A stretch of 64,000 nt of DNA. Source: Acinetobacter genomosp. 15BJ. Lineage in GTDB: Bacteria; Pseudomonadota; Gammaproteobacteria; Pseudomonadales; Moraxellaceae. Position 1 is the stretch's first letter. The number at the start of each line of letters is the position of its first letter. This document shows positions 55,858 to 64,000 of the stretch, one piece after another. Under the pieces are notes generated by a model that made no database searches, had not been told where the DNA came from, and was given only the letters and a program-made list of their open reading frames with translations. The stretch spans positions 382,351-446,350 of the forward strand of contig NZ_KE007345.1 in assembly GCF_000400715.1 (NCBI RefSeq), in the 5' to 3' direction. A program made the position numbers and the translations under genes.

Positions 55858-57317
55858 CTATTTGAAAGTAAAATCTGTAAATTGCTTGCAACTTAAAGGA
55901 TGATCAATATCAGGGTATTGCCCAAATTCAATATACCCAGCTTGCATAGATAGAACTAATCGAACTATTGAGTAACCTCTACGCTGCATACTTGCCATTG
56001 ATAATATCCTCGAAGGTGGAGAGCTTTTCCGTGCTTTCTGACATAAACTCTCGATCAAATCTTGGCATTGTATTTTATCAATAATCCAATCCCGATTTAA
56101 GGAACTGGGGCATTGAAGCGTACGTAATATACCAGCGTCTAACAATTGCTTTAGCTGATATCTTGTGAGCTGTAATTCCTCACAAGCCTCATCCATCGTC
56201 CAATTTGAGGATATCTGTATTGCAAGATCCTCAACCTGTTCGCGAGAATAGTGCTTTTTCCCTTCAAAAACACTGGGTGTAAGCTTTTGTTGTTGTACTA
56301 ATTTATCCACTCTATCTGGATGACAATTAAGAATTTTGGCAGCTTCTTTTTTGGAAACAATATTTCGCTCTAGGGTAGTTAACTGGATACGTGTTATACG
56401 CTCCGGTTCTAAGACACTAGGCCAATAACTCTCTATGTAATGGTCAAATTCAACTTTTATCCGAGCAATTCCCCTGTTCCCCGCCTGACGATGCAGAGAC
56501 TCATATAAATCCCTAAAATGTTTATGTAAGCCACCAACTCCTTATTGCTCATCGGGCGCTCAAGATATTGATTGAGAAACTTGTAGTAAGCATCTGGCCA
56601 ATTTTCAAGCATTTCCCATACGTATTGATAATATTGAGCAAGCTCACCATTCGTTATCGAAAGAGGTTGAAATGAACCACCCAATAACCTTGATCTATAA
56701 TGAGCAATAAAATGAATTATGCTAAGAGATTCTCGGAGCTCCAAACCTTGCAAAATTTCAGGGCAAGAAATTCTATTTCCTCCTTGTAATAGTGCTTCAA
56801 TATATTGGCTGAGTTTGATTGCTTCAGACGGAGCAACATTACTTAATGAGTTGATAACATCAGTATCATCATCAAATTTATTTAAATAGCGACGATACCA
56901 ATTCAACCGTTTGCCAGTACTATAGTGAACATCTATCAATAATTTTCCATGTCGAGCACATGCAAGGTATGGCAATAAGCTCCATTCAAATCTACAAAAC
57001 CCAAATTCTTCGATACAATCTGGACATACCTTTGGATACTTCACAAGTAGATAGGGTGTATCAATGACGTGTTGAAAAGAATAAAATATTGGCTCAATTT
57101 GAGAAGAACAACTTGTTAACCCAAGCTGCAAAAAATACACATTAAGATCAAACTCTCCAGTTAAAATCTCATGGACTGGTACACGGTTATTTTTCCAAGC
57201 CAAACCAGCATGATGCAGCAAATGACCTATGTGTTTAAAGCCATTTTGCTCTGATATTCGGATCAGATAACTGACTAAACATTCATTTGGTTGAATTCTA
57301 GGTCTGGCGAGAAGCAT
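55858..57317 (-). pseudogene. tniQ: TniQ/TnsD target-selection protein, frameshifted
   Basis: Reads in two frames. The first (from MLLARPRIQPN) has the TniQ N-terminus NECLVSYLIRISEQNG, then CPDCIEEFGFCRFEWSLLPYLACARHGK zinc-binding residues. It then goes off frame near 56505-56518 and ends at 56457. The other frame continues with YESLHRQAGNRGIAR and IKVEFDHYIESYWPSVL to a C-terminal HTH-rich region, with no stop until 55858. A single-base indel in 'GGGATTTAT' or nearby therefore breaks a protein of about 486 residues, close to Tn7 TnsD length. TnsD binds the chromosomal attachment site; here that is expected to be the parE end. Confidence 0.8.
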
Positions 57318-57384
57318 CTCAATGATCTCATAATAAATAGTAAAATATCCAATACTTACCAAAATCTTAAGACTATCAGGCTAT

Positions 57385-57903
57385 TTATAGATATTCCTTT
57401 CTTAATCCATATTTCTTTGAAGATAAAGTTCCTTCGGGGATTAGATCAGCAAAATAAAGTCTATCTGACAAAGGTGAACTATTTAGTCCCAGCTTACTCA
57501 TAGAACATTTTATTAAACCGCAATATTCCTCTTTATTGTTGGTCTTAAATACTTGCTGTAGCTGCTTATATTTTTTACTGGTAAAGGTTGGCCCTATACA
57601 TCCGTTTTCAGCTATCTTATTCCACGACCACATTTCTGGATATCTATCAAGACACTTGAAACATTGTGTCCGCATAACATCTGATACTTCGACTTGATCG
57701 ATACCAAGTTCAATAAAAAGCCCAGAAATAACTCTAAATATATCCACGCTGTCAGCAGAATAGATGTAATACCTCTTTCTAGAGGAATTTATTAGAAATT
57801 TCTTAAAACTTTTAATATCAGAGAAACCATTTTTCATTCCCAAATCATTCAAGTAATCGCTAAAGGTTTGCTGATCAGTTGGTCTTGATCGATCAAGTAA
57901 CAC
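57385..57903 (-). CDS. Short C-x-x-C transposition protein in the tniD position
   Basis: 172 residues with a GTG start (AAGGTG ribosome-binding site). The N-terminus (DRSRPTDQQTFSDYLNDLGMKNGFSDIKSFKKFL) resembles the start of a TniQ protein, and CFKCLDRYP is a likely zinc knuckle. No large C-terminal domain. It lies 28 bp after tnsC and precedes the full-length tniQ. In Tn6022-type elements the same slot is tniD. Probably a second target-selection or adaptor protein. Confidence 0.65.
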   Translation of the reverse strand: MLLDRSRPTDQQTFSDYLNDLGMKNGFSDIKSFKKFLINSSRKRYYIYSADSVDIFRVISGLFIELGIDQVEVSDVMRTQCFKCLDRYPEMWSWNKIAENGCIGPTFTSKKYKQLQQVFKTNNKEEYCGLIKCSMSKLGLNSSPLSDRLYFADLIPEGTLSSKKYGLRKEYL

Positions 57904-57931
57904 TATGCTTCACCTTGAAATAACTTATCAT

Positions 57932-58927
57932 TTATCCAGCCAAACAATACACTTTATTGCTTTTTGATACACCGAACTCAACATATTCAGCATCAATGAT
58001 CGCATTTTTATTTGCTCTATACCCAAAATGCCAATCTGAATGAACGATGAGTTCTCTTAAGACCAACTTTTCAATCGGCTGTAAAAAAGCATTGTTTCGC
58101 TCATCAATACCATAGCTGCTAAGAACCTCAGCAAATAAATTCATATCTACCTTCATCTCTTCCATTTCAGACATCATCTTAGCATCTCGAACAAGATTAG
58201 CCGTAGTTGCTAGATTTCCACTCGTTGCACTAAAAAACCTTAGAGCCACTGTAATTTCTTCTAATTTAATCTTTTTAGAAAGCCCATATGCCTCTGACAG
58301 GCACATCAAGAGCCTTCTGTAATCATCACGATCCTCGTTACTGCTGATCCTAAATGGTGGTATGGTGTAGCGATATGATATTCGACGTGCTAATTGTTGA
58401 TTTGATTCAACCAGATATCTACTCCAAGGCATTCCCATAAAAATAATCGGTATTTCTGTATCATTGATTAGATCTTTAAATAAATCCGCAATTCCTGTGA
58501 CAACCTTTGCACTACGACGCTCAATGATCACCTGAATTTCATCAAGGATCAGCAACTCTATACCAACTACCTTAAGTAGCGTAATCAATCGCTCATAAAG
58601 CTCACCTTTGTTTCTCGCACCCCGTCCACACTGTGGATCGCCAATAGTGACCAACAGTGATCTTAAGAACTCTTCTGGTGTAGAAACTGATCTTAATTCG
58701 TAGTGTAAAACAGGGATATATGTTCGCTCTGCTTGTTCTATTTTCGGATTATTCTTTGCATAATATTTTGCTAACTCAGATTTCCCACTCCCAGATTCTC
58801 CAGTTACCAACATGCAAGAAGCAACACCGTATTTTTTCTTCTTATTACGCAAAGAGTCAAATAAATTCACCATCTTCGTAAGGAATGGACTTTTAATGAA
58901 TGGATGATCCTCGAAAGTAGTTCTCAT
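57932..58927 (-). CDS. tnsC: Transposition regulatory AAA+ ATPase TnsC
   Basis: 331 residues. Walker A VTGESGSGKSEL near 41-52, Walker B LLILDEIQVI (D129/E130), sensor region IPIIFMGMPW, and a C-terminal lid. TnsC bridges the TniQ/TnsD-target complex and the TnsAB transposase. The ATG overlaps the tnsB stop (TAATG); a 15-bp longer form is possible. Confidence 0.92.
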   Translation of the reverse strand: MRTTFEDHPFIKSPFLTKMVNLFDSLRNKKKKYGVASCMLVTGESGSGKSELAKYYAKNNPKIEQAERTYIPVLHYELRSVSTPEEFLRSLLVTIGDPQCGRGARNKGELYERLITLLKVVGIELLILDEIQVIIERRSAKVVTGIADLFKDLINDTEIPIIFMGMPWSRYLVESNQQLARRISYRYTIPPFRISSNEDRDDYRRLLMCLSEAYGLSKKIKLEEITVALRFFSATSGNLATTANLVRDAKMMSEMEEMKVDMNLFAEVLSSYGIDERNNAFLQPIEKLVLRELIVHSDWHFGYRANKNAIIDAEYVEFGVSKSNKVYCLAG

Positions 58928-60843
58928 TAGCCCATACTCCATCCATTTAAGCTGAGATTATCTCCATCATCCTCAAAATCAACTTTCATCTTACGATGTG
59001 AATTATCCACTACGAGGCTGATATTAGGGACACCTGTTTTATCTGACCTTGCGGCTTTAGATGTTGTTACTTGCTTATTTCTTCGAACATTTCTTGCATG
59101 ATATTCTTCACGTTCTTTAGCAAGTTGAACTTTAGTCTTTTGGAGATTCAAGTTGTCAAATTTGGATTGTCGAGCAACTTTTGCAGCAGCTCGGATCTTC
59201 TTATGCTCAAACTCAGAAAGATTGGAGGCATAAGAATATTTCAGGCAATCTACTTTTAAATAGACCTTGTTAATCTGATCTAGCACCAAGATATAACCAA
59301 TATCAAAAGGATTGTATTTAACAGTTACCTCTCTAGGTCCATCTCTTCTATATAAGTCTTTGAGAAGGCTTGAGTCATAGTTCATCGAAAAAATTTCTAT
59401 GCCACCTTTATGTAGCGTACGTGTAGTAGTCGCCAATAAAATAGTAGTCAACTCTTCTTTATCTTCTACTGGTACTGGAAAGCATTCCTCCGAACTAGCC
59501 CAAATTTCATAAGGTGTTAAATCTGAGTCTTCTAGAGGTGTATGGTGATAATCTTCTGTCACCCACTTCACAAAATAGCGTTTAAACTCTGAAAATGTGA
59601 GCACAGCTTCCTGCCTTGCATCATAGCCATCTCCACATTTACCAATTTTTCTGACCACACCAGGCAAATCATCAAGTACCAGTGCATTGACTATACCGAA
59701 GAAACGTTCAATACGACTTTTATAATTACCTTTACGAATCGGACAATACTGAAAAACCGCCCCTAATTCATCTGCCACAGCAATAAACTTCTGTCCCCAA
59801 AACTCATTACCATTGTCTGTTACAAGTGTAGAAGGAACACCGTGAGCAGGCCACAAACTGTTTAATCCCAACTCTTTCATGCAATCATCTTTTGGTAAAA
59901 ACGCATTCAAACAAGCCAAACAAACTGACGCATATGAAGGCTCTTCAAAAGACATTTGAAATCCAAGTAACATTCCAGAGTAATGGTCTATCAAAGCAGT
60001 AATATAAGGCCGACCAAGTAAGGTTTTATAATCATCATGCAGAACATGAATATCCAACTGAGTGTGATCAAGCTCAATACGTTCCAAGACTCTAGTAGTA
60101 GTTATTCCACTTAATGCTTTGGCTAGTTCAGCCTGCAAAACTCGAGCTCCATGTCCCCCTTTTCTCTTAGTTTGGTACAGTCCACGTAAAACACGGTCCT
60201 GAACAGTATGATATGTTGGTTTCTGAAGTGGTGCATCAGGGTGATCTAAATTGTGTGACATAATTTTAGCTTCAACATTACGAACCACCGAAGCCATTGA
60301 CGACTGGCTAAGTGTGTAATATCGCTTTGCAGCATCTTCAATAATTTCAATAACTTTTGTATCGATCTTAGGAATTCTATGACCTTTAAATCGATGCTTA
60401 GGATAAAGACCTCGTATCTTTAGACCTGCTTCGACAAAATTAGCGTACCAACTTCTTACTGATTGCCAATGTGGTGCTTTCTCACCTAATTCTAAAGCAA
60501 CTTCATCTATCGTATTTCTGGCACTTTTCTCAGTGATTTTGCTAATACCATTTTCCTGAAGCCGTTTGATATATCTATATTTTCTATTAGTTTCACGCTG
60601 CTCAATTTCTGAAAGATCAATAAACTTAAGATCGCCAAAATCTCGTGATTCCGCAAGAAATTTGATGCCTCCTGAAGTATAAACTGTACCTAGTTCTTCT
60701 CGGCTCAATCTAAATACGGTCCCATTCTCAATATCTACTAAAACGACTTCTGCTTTTCCAACAGACCGGACCATAGCACGATGACAAGGAATACCCTTGT
60801 TAAATTCAATGATTACACCTTGTTCCCATAACTCAGCAGACAT
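58927..60843 (-). CDS. tnsB: DDE transposase TnsB
   Basis: 638 residues. N-terminal HTH domains (about 85-215), then the rve core with D259 (IELDHTQLD), D343 (VTDNGNEFWG) and E379 (NYKSRIERFFG), and a beta-barrel and TnsC-binding tail rich in Arg/Lys. Catalytic residues intact. TnsB recognises the terminal 21-bp repeats and joins 3' ends to target. Its start overlaps the end of the tnsA 3' part by 11 bp. Confidence 0.94.
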   Translation of the reverse strand: MSAELWEQGVIIEFNKGIPCHRAMVRSVGKAEVVLVDIENGTVFRLSREELGTVYTSGGIKFLAESRDFGDLKFIDLSEIEQRETNRKYRYIKRLQENGISKITEKSARNTIDEVALELGEKAPHWQSVRSWYANFVEAGLKIRGLYPKHRFKGHRIPKIDTKVIEIIEDAAKRYYTLSQSSMASVVRNVEAKIMSHNLDHPDAPLQKPTYHTVQDRVLRGLYQTKRKGGHGARVLQAELAKALSGITTTRVLERIELDHTQLDIHVLHDDYKTLLGRPYITALIDHYSGMLLGFQMSFEEPSYASVCLACLNAFLPKDDCMKELGLNSLWPAHGVPSTLVTDNGNEFWGQKFIAVADELGAVFQYCPIRKGNYKSRIERFFGIVNALVLDDLPGVVRKIGKCGDGYDARQEAVLTFSEFKRYFVKWVTEDYHHTPLEDSDLTPYEIWASSEECFPVPVEDKEELTTILLATTTRTLHKGGIEIFSMNYDSSLLKDLYRRDGPREVTVKYNPFDIGYILVLDQINKVYLKVDCLKYSYASNLSEFEHKKIRAAAKVARQSKFDNLNLQKTKVQLAKEREEYHARNVRRNKQVTTSKAARSDKTGVPNISLVVDNSHRKMKVDFEDDGDNLSLNGWSMG

Positions 60844-61361
60844 CGAATTTCACCTCTGTTGTCATACTTAATGGTTCAGAGTTCATATCAAATCGCAAAT
60901 ACCCTAGCGCAATCCATGAATATATTTCCCTCAAGTGTGCACGGTCACCAAGCCTATTCACTAACTGCGCTAATGGCATCAAATCATGAATATCTTCTGC
61001 ACACTGCTGAAGATTCTTCATTTTTAATAAAGGGCGTTTTTTATATTGATAAAGTTTTTCATAGTTTGATAGTAATGGCTGCTGATAGATTTCAATTTCA
61101 CTCACGATCAAAAAATCAGTATTAGTATCATTTAAAAAATTATTAAAGCGAGAAAAAAGAGATTGATAATGTTCAGTTTGAGTATATTCAGAGGGTTTGA
61201 CCTCCGCATACTTCCTAACACCAGAAGTATAAAGAATTTCAAAATCAGGTGTGTAGATACTACACTCACCATCATTATCAGGAATTTCAAATTTTTGATG
61301 TGTGCTGAGAAAACAGGAGGTTTTAACTTGGTAAACTATAGACACTCATCAGGAGTTTACC

Positions 61362-61661
61362 ATGAGCAAGAAACAGAAGACTTACACCGCAGAATTTAAA
61401 GTTGAAGCAATAAAATTGATTGAAGCCAATCAAGGCAATGTATCGGAAACAGCCAGACAACTTGGCATTTCAATGCAAACTCTTTCAAATTGGAATAATA
61501 AAGCAAAGACTGGCACCTTAGCAGGCACTAAACAATATTCACCTGATCTAAATGCCTTACTCGAAGAAAATAAAAAGCTCAAACAACAGCTCAAAACAGC
61601 TGAAATGGAACGTGAATTTCTAAAAAAGGCAGCAGCGTACTTTGCGAAAGAAAGTCAGTAA
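61362..61661 (+). CDS. IS3-family transposase OrfA
   Basis: 99 residues. HTH_Tnp region (YTAEFKVEAIKLIEANQGNVSETARQLGISMQTLSNW) then a leucine-zipper-like coiled coil (LLEENKKLKQQLKTAEMEREFLKKA). An A-AAA-AAG slippery heptamer at 61622-61628, within CTA AAA AAG, lies 33 bp before its end and permits -1 frameshifting into orfB. Confidence 0.93.
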   Translation: MSKKQKTYTAEFKVEAIKLIEANQGNVSETARQLGISMQTLSNWNNKAKTGTLAGTKQYSPDLNALLEENKKLKQQLKTAEMEREFLKKAAAYFAKESQ

Positions 61662-61672
61662 GGTACGCCTAT

Positions 61673-62527
61673 ATGAAACAGCAAAGACATTTATTCCCGA
61701 TTAGCTTTATGGCTAGATTACTTCACGTTTCAGTGTCACGATTTTATGATTGGCTAAAACGAGGCATGAATAAAAGATTGGTTCAGCGAAATCAACAGAC
61801 AATTTTGGTCAAAATAGCTCATGAGGAAACTAAACAAAGCTATGGCTATATTCGATTAACTAAGCATTTACAAGCGCAAGGTATCAAAATCAGTACGTAT
61901 GCTGTACGTCAAATAAAAAAGCTCAACCAGCTGTATTGTAAGCGTCATAAGCGTTTCAAAAGAACTACGAAGAGTGATCATAATCGAGCGATCTACGCAA
62001 ATTTACTAGAGCAACAGTTTTCAATGACTAAGCCCAATCTTGCATGGTCAAGCGATATTACATACATTTGGACTGCTGAAGGTTGGTTATACTTGGCAGC
62101 AGTAAAAGACCTGTACACGAAACAAGTGGTTGGCTATAGCTTAAATGAGCGTATGACCGCACAACTTGTTTGCAATGCACTGACTATGGCGATTCGTAAT
62201 CAAAAACCAACGAAAGGCTTAATTGTTCATTCGGACAGAGGCAGCCAATATTGCAGCCATGAATATCGAAAGATACTGGAAAAATGTGATTTTCAAGGTT
62301 CAATGAGCAAACGTGGGGACTGTTACGATAATGCACCGATTGAAAGTTTCTGGGGCATACTCAAGAATGAATTAGTGCATCATTGCAACTATAAAACCAG
62401 AGATGAAGCTAAAGCAGATATTACAAAATACATTGTGTTATTTTATAATCAGCGAAGAATTCAAAAGAGTTTGGATTTTAAAACGCCAAATCAAATAGCA
62501 GAGAACTTTTATCGGTTAGCTGCCTAG
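61673..62527 (+). CDS. IS3-family transposase OrfB
   Basis: 284 residues, in the -1 frame relative to orfA. HTH_21-like N-part (YGYIRLTKHLQAQGI) and the rve core with SSDITYIWT (Asp ~126), LIVHSDRGSQYCS (Asp) and the DNAPIESFWGILKNE block (Glu). All three catalytic acids are present. The active product is expected to be an OrfAB fusion made by frameshifting. Confidence 0.94.
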   Translation: MKQQRHLFPISFMARLLHVSVSRFYDWLKRGMNKRLVQRNQQTILVKIAHEETKQSYGYIRLTKHLQAQGIKISTYAVRQIKKLNQLYCKRHKRFKRTTKSDHNRAIYANLLEQQFSMTKPNLAWSSDITYIWTAEGWLYLAAVKDLYTKQVVGYSLNERMTAQLVCNALTMAIRNQKPTKGLIVHSDRGSQYCSHEYRKILEKCDFQGSMSKRGDCYDNAPIESFWGILKNELVHHCNYKTRDEAKADITKYIVLFYNQRRIQKSLDFKTPNQIAENFYRLAA

Positions 62528-62786
62528 CATATCCCAAGTGAAAGTCTCCTGCTAATTCAGCACATATCATTTCGAGGTTGCGGGAAATATGTCTCTACCT
62601 CAGCGTCAAACTCTAAATGAAGACAATATTTCGACTCTAAGATGGACTCAACAAGAATTGTCTTTCCATCATTAGCCTTTATTGAAGGGAAACGAACAAT
62701 GTTCTTAACAGCAGATTTCTGAATTTTGCGTGCAGGGCTATTCATTTTCTAGCTCATCCTGAACTTCCTTGTTCAAATTATAAGCT

Positions 62787-62851
62787 TTTTTATAAGTTTA
62801 TCCTACATAATTTATAGACTATTCCTACAATTTTATAAACTTATCCTACAA
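62787..62851. repeat. Right-end array of three TnsB-type sites
   Basis: Minus-strand TTGTAGGATAAGTTTATAAAA (62831-62851), TTGTAGGAATAGTCTATAAAT (62810-62830) and TGTAGGATAAACTTATAAAA (62788-62807) follow each other with almost no spacing. The packed layout resembles Tn7R, at the tnsA side next to the target gene. Confidence 0.85.
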
Positions 62852-62858
62852 TCTACAC

Positions 62859-64000
62859 TTAAACCGTAATATCTGCTAAATTACCCTTTTGCTCTAACCA
62901 GTGTTTACGGTCTGCTGAACGTTTTTTCGCCAGCAATTTATCCAATAAACCTGCGGTTAAATGTGCATCGTCCAAGTCCAATTGCACCAAACGACGGGTA
63001 TTCGGGTCCATGGTGGTTTCACGCAACTGACTGGCATTCATCTCGCCCAAACCTTTAAATCGGGTGATCTGCGGATTCTTGTTGCCTTTAACTTTTTTCA
63101 GGATGCTTTCAAGCTCGTCATCATCCAAGGCATAGTACACCTCTTTACCAATATCGATACGATAGAGCGGTGGCATTGCTACAAACAGATGACCTTCTTC
63201 AACCAAGGTTGGGAAATGTTTGACGAATAAAGCGCATAATAAGGTTGCGATATGCAAACCATCCGAGTCCGCATCGGCAAGGATACAGATCTTGCCATAA
63301 CGTAATTCAGACAGATCATCACTGCCCGGATCGACCCCGATCGCGATGGCAATATCATGTACTTCTTGAGAAGCCAATACTTCATCCGAAGATACTTCCC
63401 ATGTATTCAGAATTTTTCCACGAATCGGCATAATCGCTTGGAAATTCTTATCGCGTGCCTGTTTGGCACTACCGCCCGCAGAATCCCCTTCGACAATAAA
63501 TAGTTCACTGTCCTCACGGGTTAAGCCCACACAGTCCGCCAGTTTTCCAGGCAGCGCTGGACCTGCCACAATCTTCTTACGTTCAACTTTTTTCGCTGCT
63601 TTTAAACGACGCCCTGCTTTGGCAATCGCCATTTCAGCCAGTTGTGTCGCAATCTCTGCATGTTGATTCAGCCATAAGGCAAACGCATCTTTGGCAATAT
63701 TCAGCACAATATTAGAGGCTTCGCGACTGGATAAACGTTCTTTGGTTTGCCCTGAAAATTGCGGCTCTTGGAATTTCAGCGATAGAATAAAATTTACGCC
63801 ATCCCAAACATCTTCCGCAGAGAGCTTCATATTACGTGGCAATAAATTGCGTAATTCACAGAACTCGCGCAGTGCTTCAGTTACACCCGAACGTAGACCA
63901 TTGACATGGGTACCACCTTGCGCGGTTGGAATCAAGTTGACATAACTTTCCTGAATCTGCTCGCCACCTTCCACATTCCAGCAAATCGCAAATTCACAGG
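62859..64000 (-). CDS. parE: DNA topoisomerase IV subunit B (5' part outside window)
   Basis: About the last 380 codons. Contains the TOPRIM LFIVEGDSAGGSAKQARDKNFQAIMPIRGKILN region with Glu and the DADSDG motif (ILADADSDGLHIATLL), and the C-terminal PNTRRLVQLDLDD block. It decatenates sister chromosomes together with ParC. The stop (complement 62859-62861) is 8 bp from the Tn7-like element. The target of its TniQ is presumably this conserved 3' end. Frame open to the window edge. Confidence 0.96.
   Translation of the reverse strand, partial: CEFAICWNVEGGEQIQESYVNLIPTAQGGTHVNGLRSGVTEALREFCELRNLLPRNMKLSAEDVWDGVNFILSLKFQEPQFSGQTKERLSSREASNIVLNIAKDAFALWLNQHAEIATQLAEMAIAKAGRRLKAAKKVERKKIVAGPALPGKLADCVGLTREDSELFIVEGDSAGGSAKQARDKNFQAIMPIRGKILNTWEVSSDEVLASQEVHDIAIAIGVDPGSDDLSELRYGKICILADADSDGLHIATLLCALFVKHFPTLVEEGHLFVAMPPLYRIDIGKEVYYALDDDELESILKKVKGNKNPQITRFKGLGEMNASQLRETTMDPNTRRLVQLDLDDAHLTAGLLDKLLAKKRSADRKHWLEQKGNLADITV

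Larger units (their letters stand above)
61301..62564 (+). mobile_element. IS3-family insertion sequence in tnsA
   Basis: 1264 bp. Imperfect inverted repeats: TGTGCTGAGAAAACAGGAGG on the left and TGTGCTGAATTAGCAGGAGA on the right (minus strand), both continuing to ACTTGG. Two overlapping-type genes, orfA and orfB, on the + strand, opposite to the transposon genes. No clear 3-4-bp target duplication. The orfB DDE motif is intact. Confidence 0.9.
60833..62745 (-). pseudogene. tnsA: TnsA endonuclease, interrupted by an IS3-family element
   Basis: The N-part (62745 down to ~62565) holds MNSPARKIQKSAVKN and ILVESILESKYCLHLEFD with the likely catalytic Glu. The C-part (~61300 down to 60833) begins HQKFEIPDNDGE and carries YTPDFEI (Asp) and KYAEVKPSEY (Glu-x-Lys), the rest of the PD-(D/E)xK-like site, then the TnsA C-domain. 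Together ~215 residues, slightly below Tn7 TnsA. The insertion separates the catalytic residues, so no functional TnsA is expected. Without TnsA a Tn7-like element cannot cut its 5' ends. Confidence 0.88.
50233..62851 (-). mobile_element. Tn7-like transposon inserted after parE
   Basis: 12.6-kb element bounded by inverted TTGTAGGATAA ends. It carries tnsA (broken), tnsB, tnsC, a short tniD-position protein and tniQ (frameshifted) on one strand, then cargo: dcm, a dual GHKL ATPase, a receiver protein and a DEDDh exonuclease. The tnsA end lies 8 bp from the parE stop, the side that faces the target gene in Tn7. The gene order resembles tniCABDE of Acinetobacter Tn6022-type elements. No clear 5-bp target duplication was seen. 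Same orientation as parE. Confidence 0.9.

Noticed and set aside
61301..62564. IS as Tn7-like cargo
   Set aside because: It lies inside tnsA with its own inverted repeats, so it is a later insertion, not cargo brought by the transposon.

Overview
The window looks like a chromosomal segment of an Acinetobacter species (Moraxellaceae). The evidence is AT-rich base composition and gene orders typical of the genus: an lpxC-ftsZ-ftsA-ftsQ-ddl-murC-murG-gshB division block, divergent pyrE and crc-like genes, and Acinetobacter-type outer-membrane barrels. This assignment comes from reading gene content, not from a database search. No tRNA, rRNA or CRISPR array was seen.

Layout. 1-4.1 kb: the 5' end of an Old-Yellow-Enzyme gene behind an ArsR-type repressor, prfB with its programmed +1 frameshift, and two tandem paralogous outer-membrane barrel genes with near-identical promoter/leader elements. 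4.1-12.2 kb: recJ, pdxH, glmM, guaB, a YkgJ-like gene broken by a stop codon, an oxygen-binding di-iron (beta-lactamase-fold) protein, and a TMEM165/GDT1 manganese exporter under a yybP-ykoY Mn2+ riboswitch. 12.3-28.5 kb: aceE-aceF, an M23 peptidase, dciA, lpxC and the division/peptidoglycan cluster, gshB and glutathione peroxidase. 28.6-44 kb: ohrR, small conserved proteins, an SDR enzyme, pyrE, a Crc/ExoIII-family protein, a candidate RsmX/Y/Z-type regulatory RNA, an esterase, a diguanylate cyclase, a glutathione S-transferase, dsbD, ankyrin, HPF and Tsx-like genes. 44.3-50 kb: the complete urtABCDE urea ABC transporter.

50.2-62.85 kb is a 12.6-kb Tn7-like transposon inserted 8 bp after the parE stop codon. 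Its ends carry arrays of three ~21-bp TnsB-type sites. It encodes tnsA (split by an IS3-family element), tnsB, tnsC, a short C-x-x-C protein in the tniD position, and a frameshifted tniQ/tnsD. The tnsA and tniQ lesions suggest it is no longer able to move by itself.

The cargo is the most interesting part of the window. It is a tightly packed operon of a 5-methylcytosine DNA methyltransferase, a 700-residue protein with two separate GHKL ATPase modules (an N-terminal Hsp90/MutL/MORC-like one and a C-terminal histidine-kinase-like one), and a receiver-domain protein with a long unrecognised C-terminal region, followed by a DEDDh exonuclease. Start/stop overlaps and close spacing tie the first three together. 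I interpret them as a candidate anti-phage module that couples DNA methylation to phosphorelay-like signalling. I do not recognise it as a named system. parE (partial) closes the window.
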